A stretch of 6,174 bases of DNA from DATCRE01 sp964235605 (GTDB lineage: Bacteria > Bacteroidota > Bacteroidia > Cytophagales > Cyclobacteriaceae): NCBI GenBank assembly GCA_964235605.1, contig CAXSCR010000112.1, forward strand, positions 1 to 6,174. Reading direction: 5' to 3'. The position numbers and the translations under genes were made by a program. This document shows positions 5,505 through 6,174 of the stretch, one piece after another; position 1 is the stretch's first letter, and each line of letters starts with the position of its first letter. The notes under the pieces were generated by a model. That model made no database searches. It worked only from the letters and a program-made list of their open reading frames with translations, and was not told where the DNA came from.

Positions 5505-6083
5505 CTATTCAAAAACTATATTTTCAAAAATTGCTTTGCCTAAGGCATCAATTGAACTTCCCATCATGGTAAAATGATTTCCTGGTATTTGGCCTAGTGT
5601 GATTTTTCCAGAACAATACATGTCTAGCCCATTGAATGGCTCTCCGTAATTCCTTTCAAATTGAGAAATGCTCTCAAGTTTGAAAAGAGTTAAGTTACCG
5701 CGATATGGCTTTGGTTTATAATATCTAATCAATTGATTTGCTCTAAACATCTGCTCACTTATATTGCCAGCCATTTCCTTTAAATCAATGCCACCTTGTT
5801 CTAATAATTTGTTCATTATCTCTACCAATCTCTCTTTTGTAGCATAATTGTCATAATCGAAAGTGTTGAACCCTGGATCAATTAATATCAAGGTTGTATT
5901 TTAAATCCCATCGCCTCCAATTTACTAGCTACCGCATATGTTACAGTCCCACCAAAGGACCATCCTGCCAAATGTATTGTTTTGTTTTTAGACATCTCAA
6001 GTATAATATCTATATAATAGTCAGCCAACTTTTCAAACTCATCAAGATGACTATTTTTTTTCTAAGTCGAAGGCATCGAATAC
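5505..6083 (-). pseudogene. NRPS/PKS-type thioesterase, frameshifted and missing its start
   Basis: The minus strand reads NSHLDEFEKLADYYIDIIL (from about 6055) and HLAGWSFGGTVTYAVASKLE, then reaches TGA at 5890-5888. After a one-base shift near 5889-5893 it continues LILIDPGFN and runs open to TAG at 5507-5505. GWSFGG is the nucleophile elbow of type I and II thioesterases, LIDPG carries the catalytic Asp in the usual place after the next strand, and IPGNHFTMM near the end carries the catalytic His. FDAFDLEK, further upstream in another frame, also fits the domain; a run of eight A (6054-6061) may hide a second shift. About 190 of roughly 230 residues remain. Such domains release peptides or polyketides from carrier proteins. 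It could be the end of a large synthetase or a stand-alone editing enzyme. Its stop abuts the hydrolase start. Confidence 0.85.
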
Positions 6084-6091
6084 CACCACTA

Positions 6092-6115
6092 CTACCGCAA
6101 GCTTCAGCTTGTGGT
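6092..6115 (-). repeat. Dispersed palindromic repeat, copy 2 (inverted relative to copy 1)
   Basis: On the minus strand ACCACAAGCT pairs with AGCTTGCGGT around a two-base GA turn, with the same A-C mismatch at the fourth base pair as the copy at 4497-4530, and is followed by AG as there. It lies about 10 bp outside the last recognisable thioesterase codons, so it may mark the point where the upstream part of that gene was lost. Confidence 0.6.
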
Positions 6116-6124
6116 TAATATATC

Positions 6125-6141
6125 GTAAGCTTTCAGCTTAC
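6125..6141. repeat. Perfect 7-bp hairpin next to palindrome copy 2
   Basis: GTAAGCT (6125-6131) pairs perfectly with AGCTTAC (6135-6141) around a TTC loop. Together with the palindrome ten bases away it forms a double hairpin. The remaining bases to the window end are AT-rich and show nothing recognisable. Confidence 0.6.
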
Positions 6142-6174
6142 TCACAAATTTAAATATCAATTAATCCATTTTTA

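Noticed and set aside
5894..6118. Plus-strand open frame at the right end.
   Set aside because: It is antisense to the thioesterase remnant with its GWSFGG motif and runs into the palindromic repeat; it shows no protein-family signal.

Overview
The window looks like a chromosomal scrap-yard from a Bacteroidota bacterium (Cytophagales, Chitinophagaceae or a relative). The evidence is the AT-rich composition, the absence of strong Shine-Dalgarno sequences, a class A beta-lactamase of the VEB/PER/CME type (subclass A2, typical of Bacteroidota), and an IS66 transposase lacking zinc-finger cysteines. The genus cannot be fixed from sequence alone. Most of the window is made of mobile elements and broken genes; the only apparently intact cargo genes are a beta-lactamase and a secreted alpha/beta hydrolase.

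Left part (1-1860). About 240 bases without a convincing gene are followed by a short minus-strand remnant resembling the end of an AraC-type regulator. Next comes a complete but dead IS4-family (IS50/Tn5-like) element, 344-1802. It has 12-bp perfect terminal inverted repeats and an 8-bp target duplication (CCTGCAAG). Its transposase reads through the DDE and Y(2)R(3)E(6)K motifs only if three frameshifts and one stop codon are ignored. The element landed in the arm of a long hairpin lying just downstream of the beta-lactamase gene.

Middle part (1862-4490). The minus strand carries an intact class A beta-lactamase with a signal peptide and the SVFK, SDN, NEE and KTG motifs, the last followed by an unusual Trp. 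Three bases upstream of it ends a 40-codon coding tail of unknown origin. Then come three consecutive stem-loops and a truncated IS66-family element (tnpA, tnpB and the first half of tnpC). tnpC breaks just after its first catalytic Asp, so the distal end of the element is lost.

Right part (4497-6174). A minus-strand, tightly packed operon remnant contains the end of an NRPS/PKS-type thioesterase (frameshifted), an intact secreted alpha/beta hydrolase, and the start of a SerA-like 2-hydroxyacid dehydrogenase (frameshifted and truncated). Stop and start codons abut or lie 3 bp apart, so these were once one transcript, probably the tail of a natural-product cluster. The remnant is bounded on both sides by inverted copies of one palindromic repeat (arms ACCACAAG / CTTGCGGTAG, sharing the same A-C mismatch). 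The right-hand copy is followed by a second hairpin.

No convincing wholly new system is visible. The points most worth checking are the divergent beta-lactamase and its KTGW motif, the inverted palindrome pair around the decayed biosynthetic operon, and the succession of insertions and truncations around the resistance gene.
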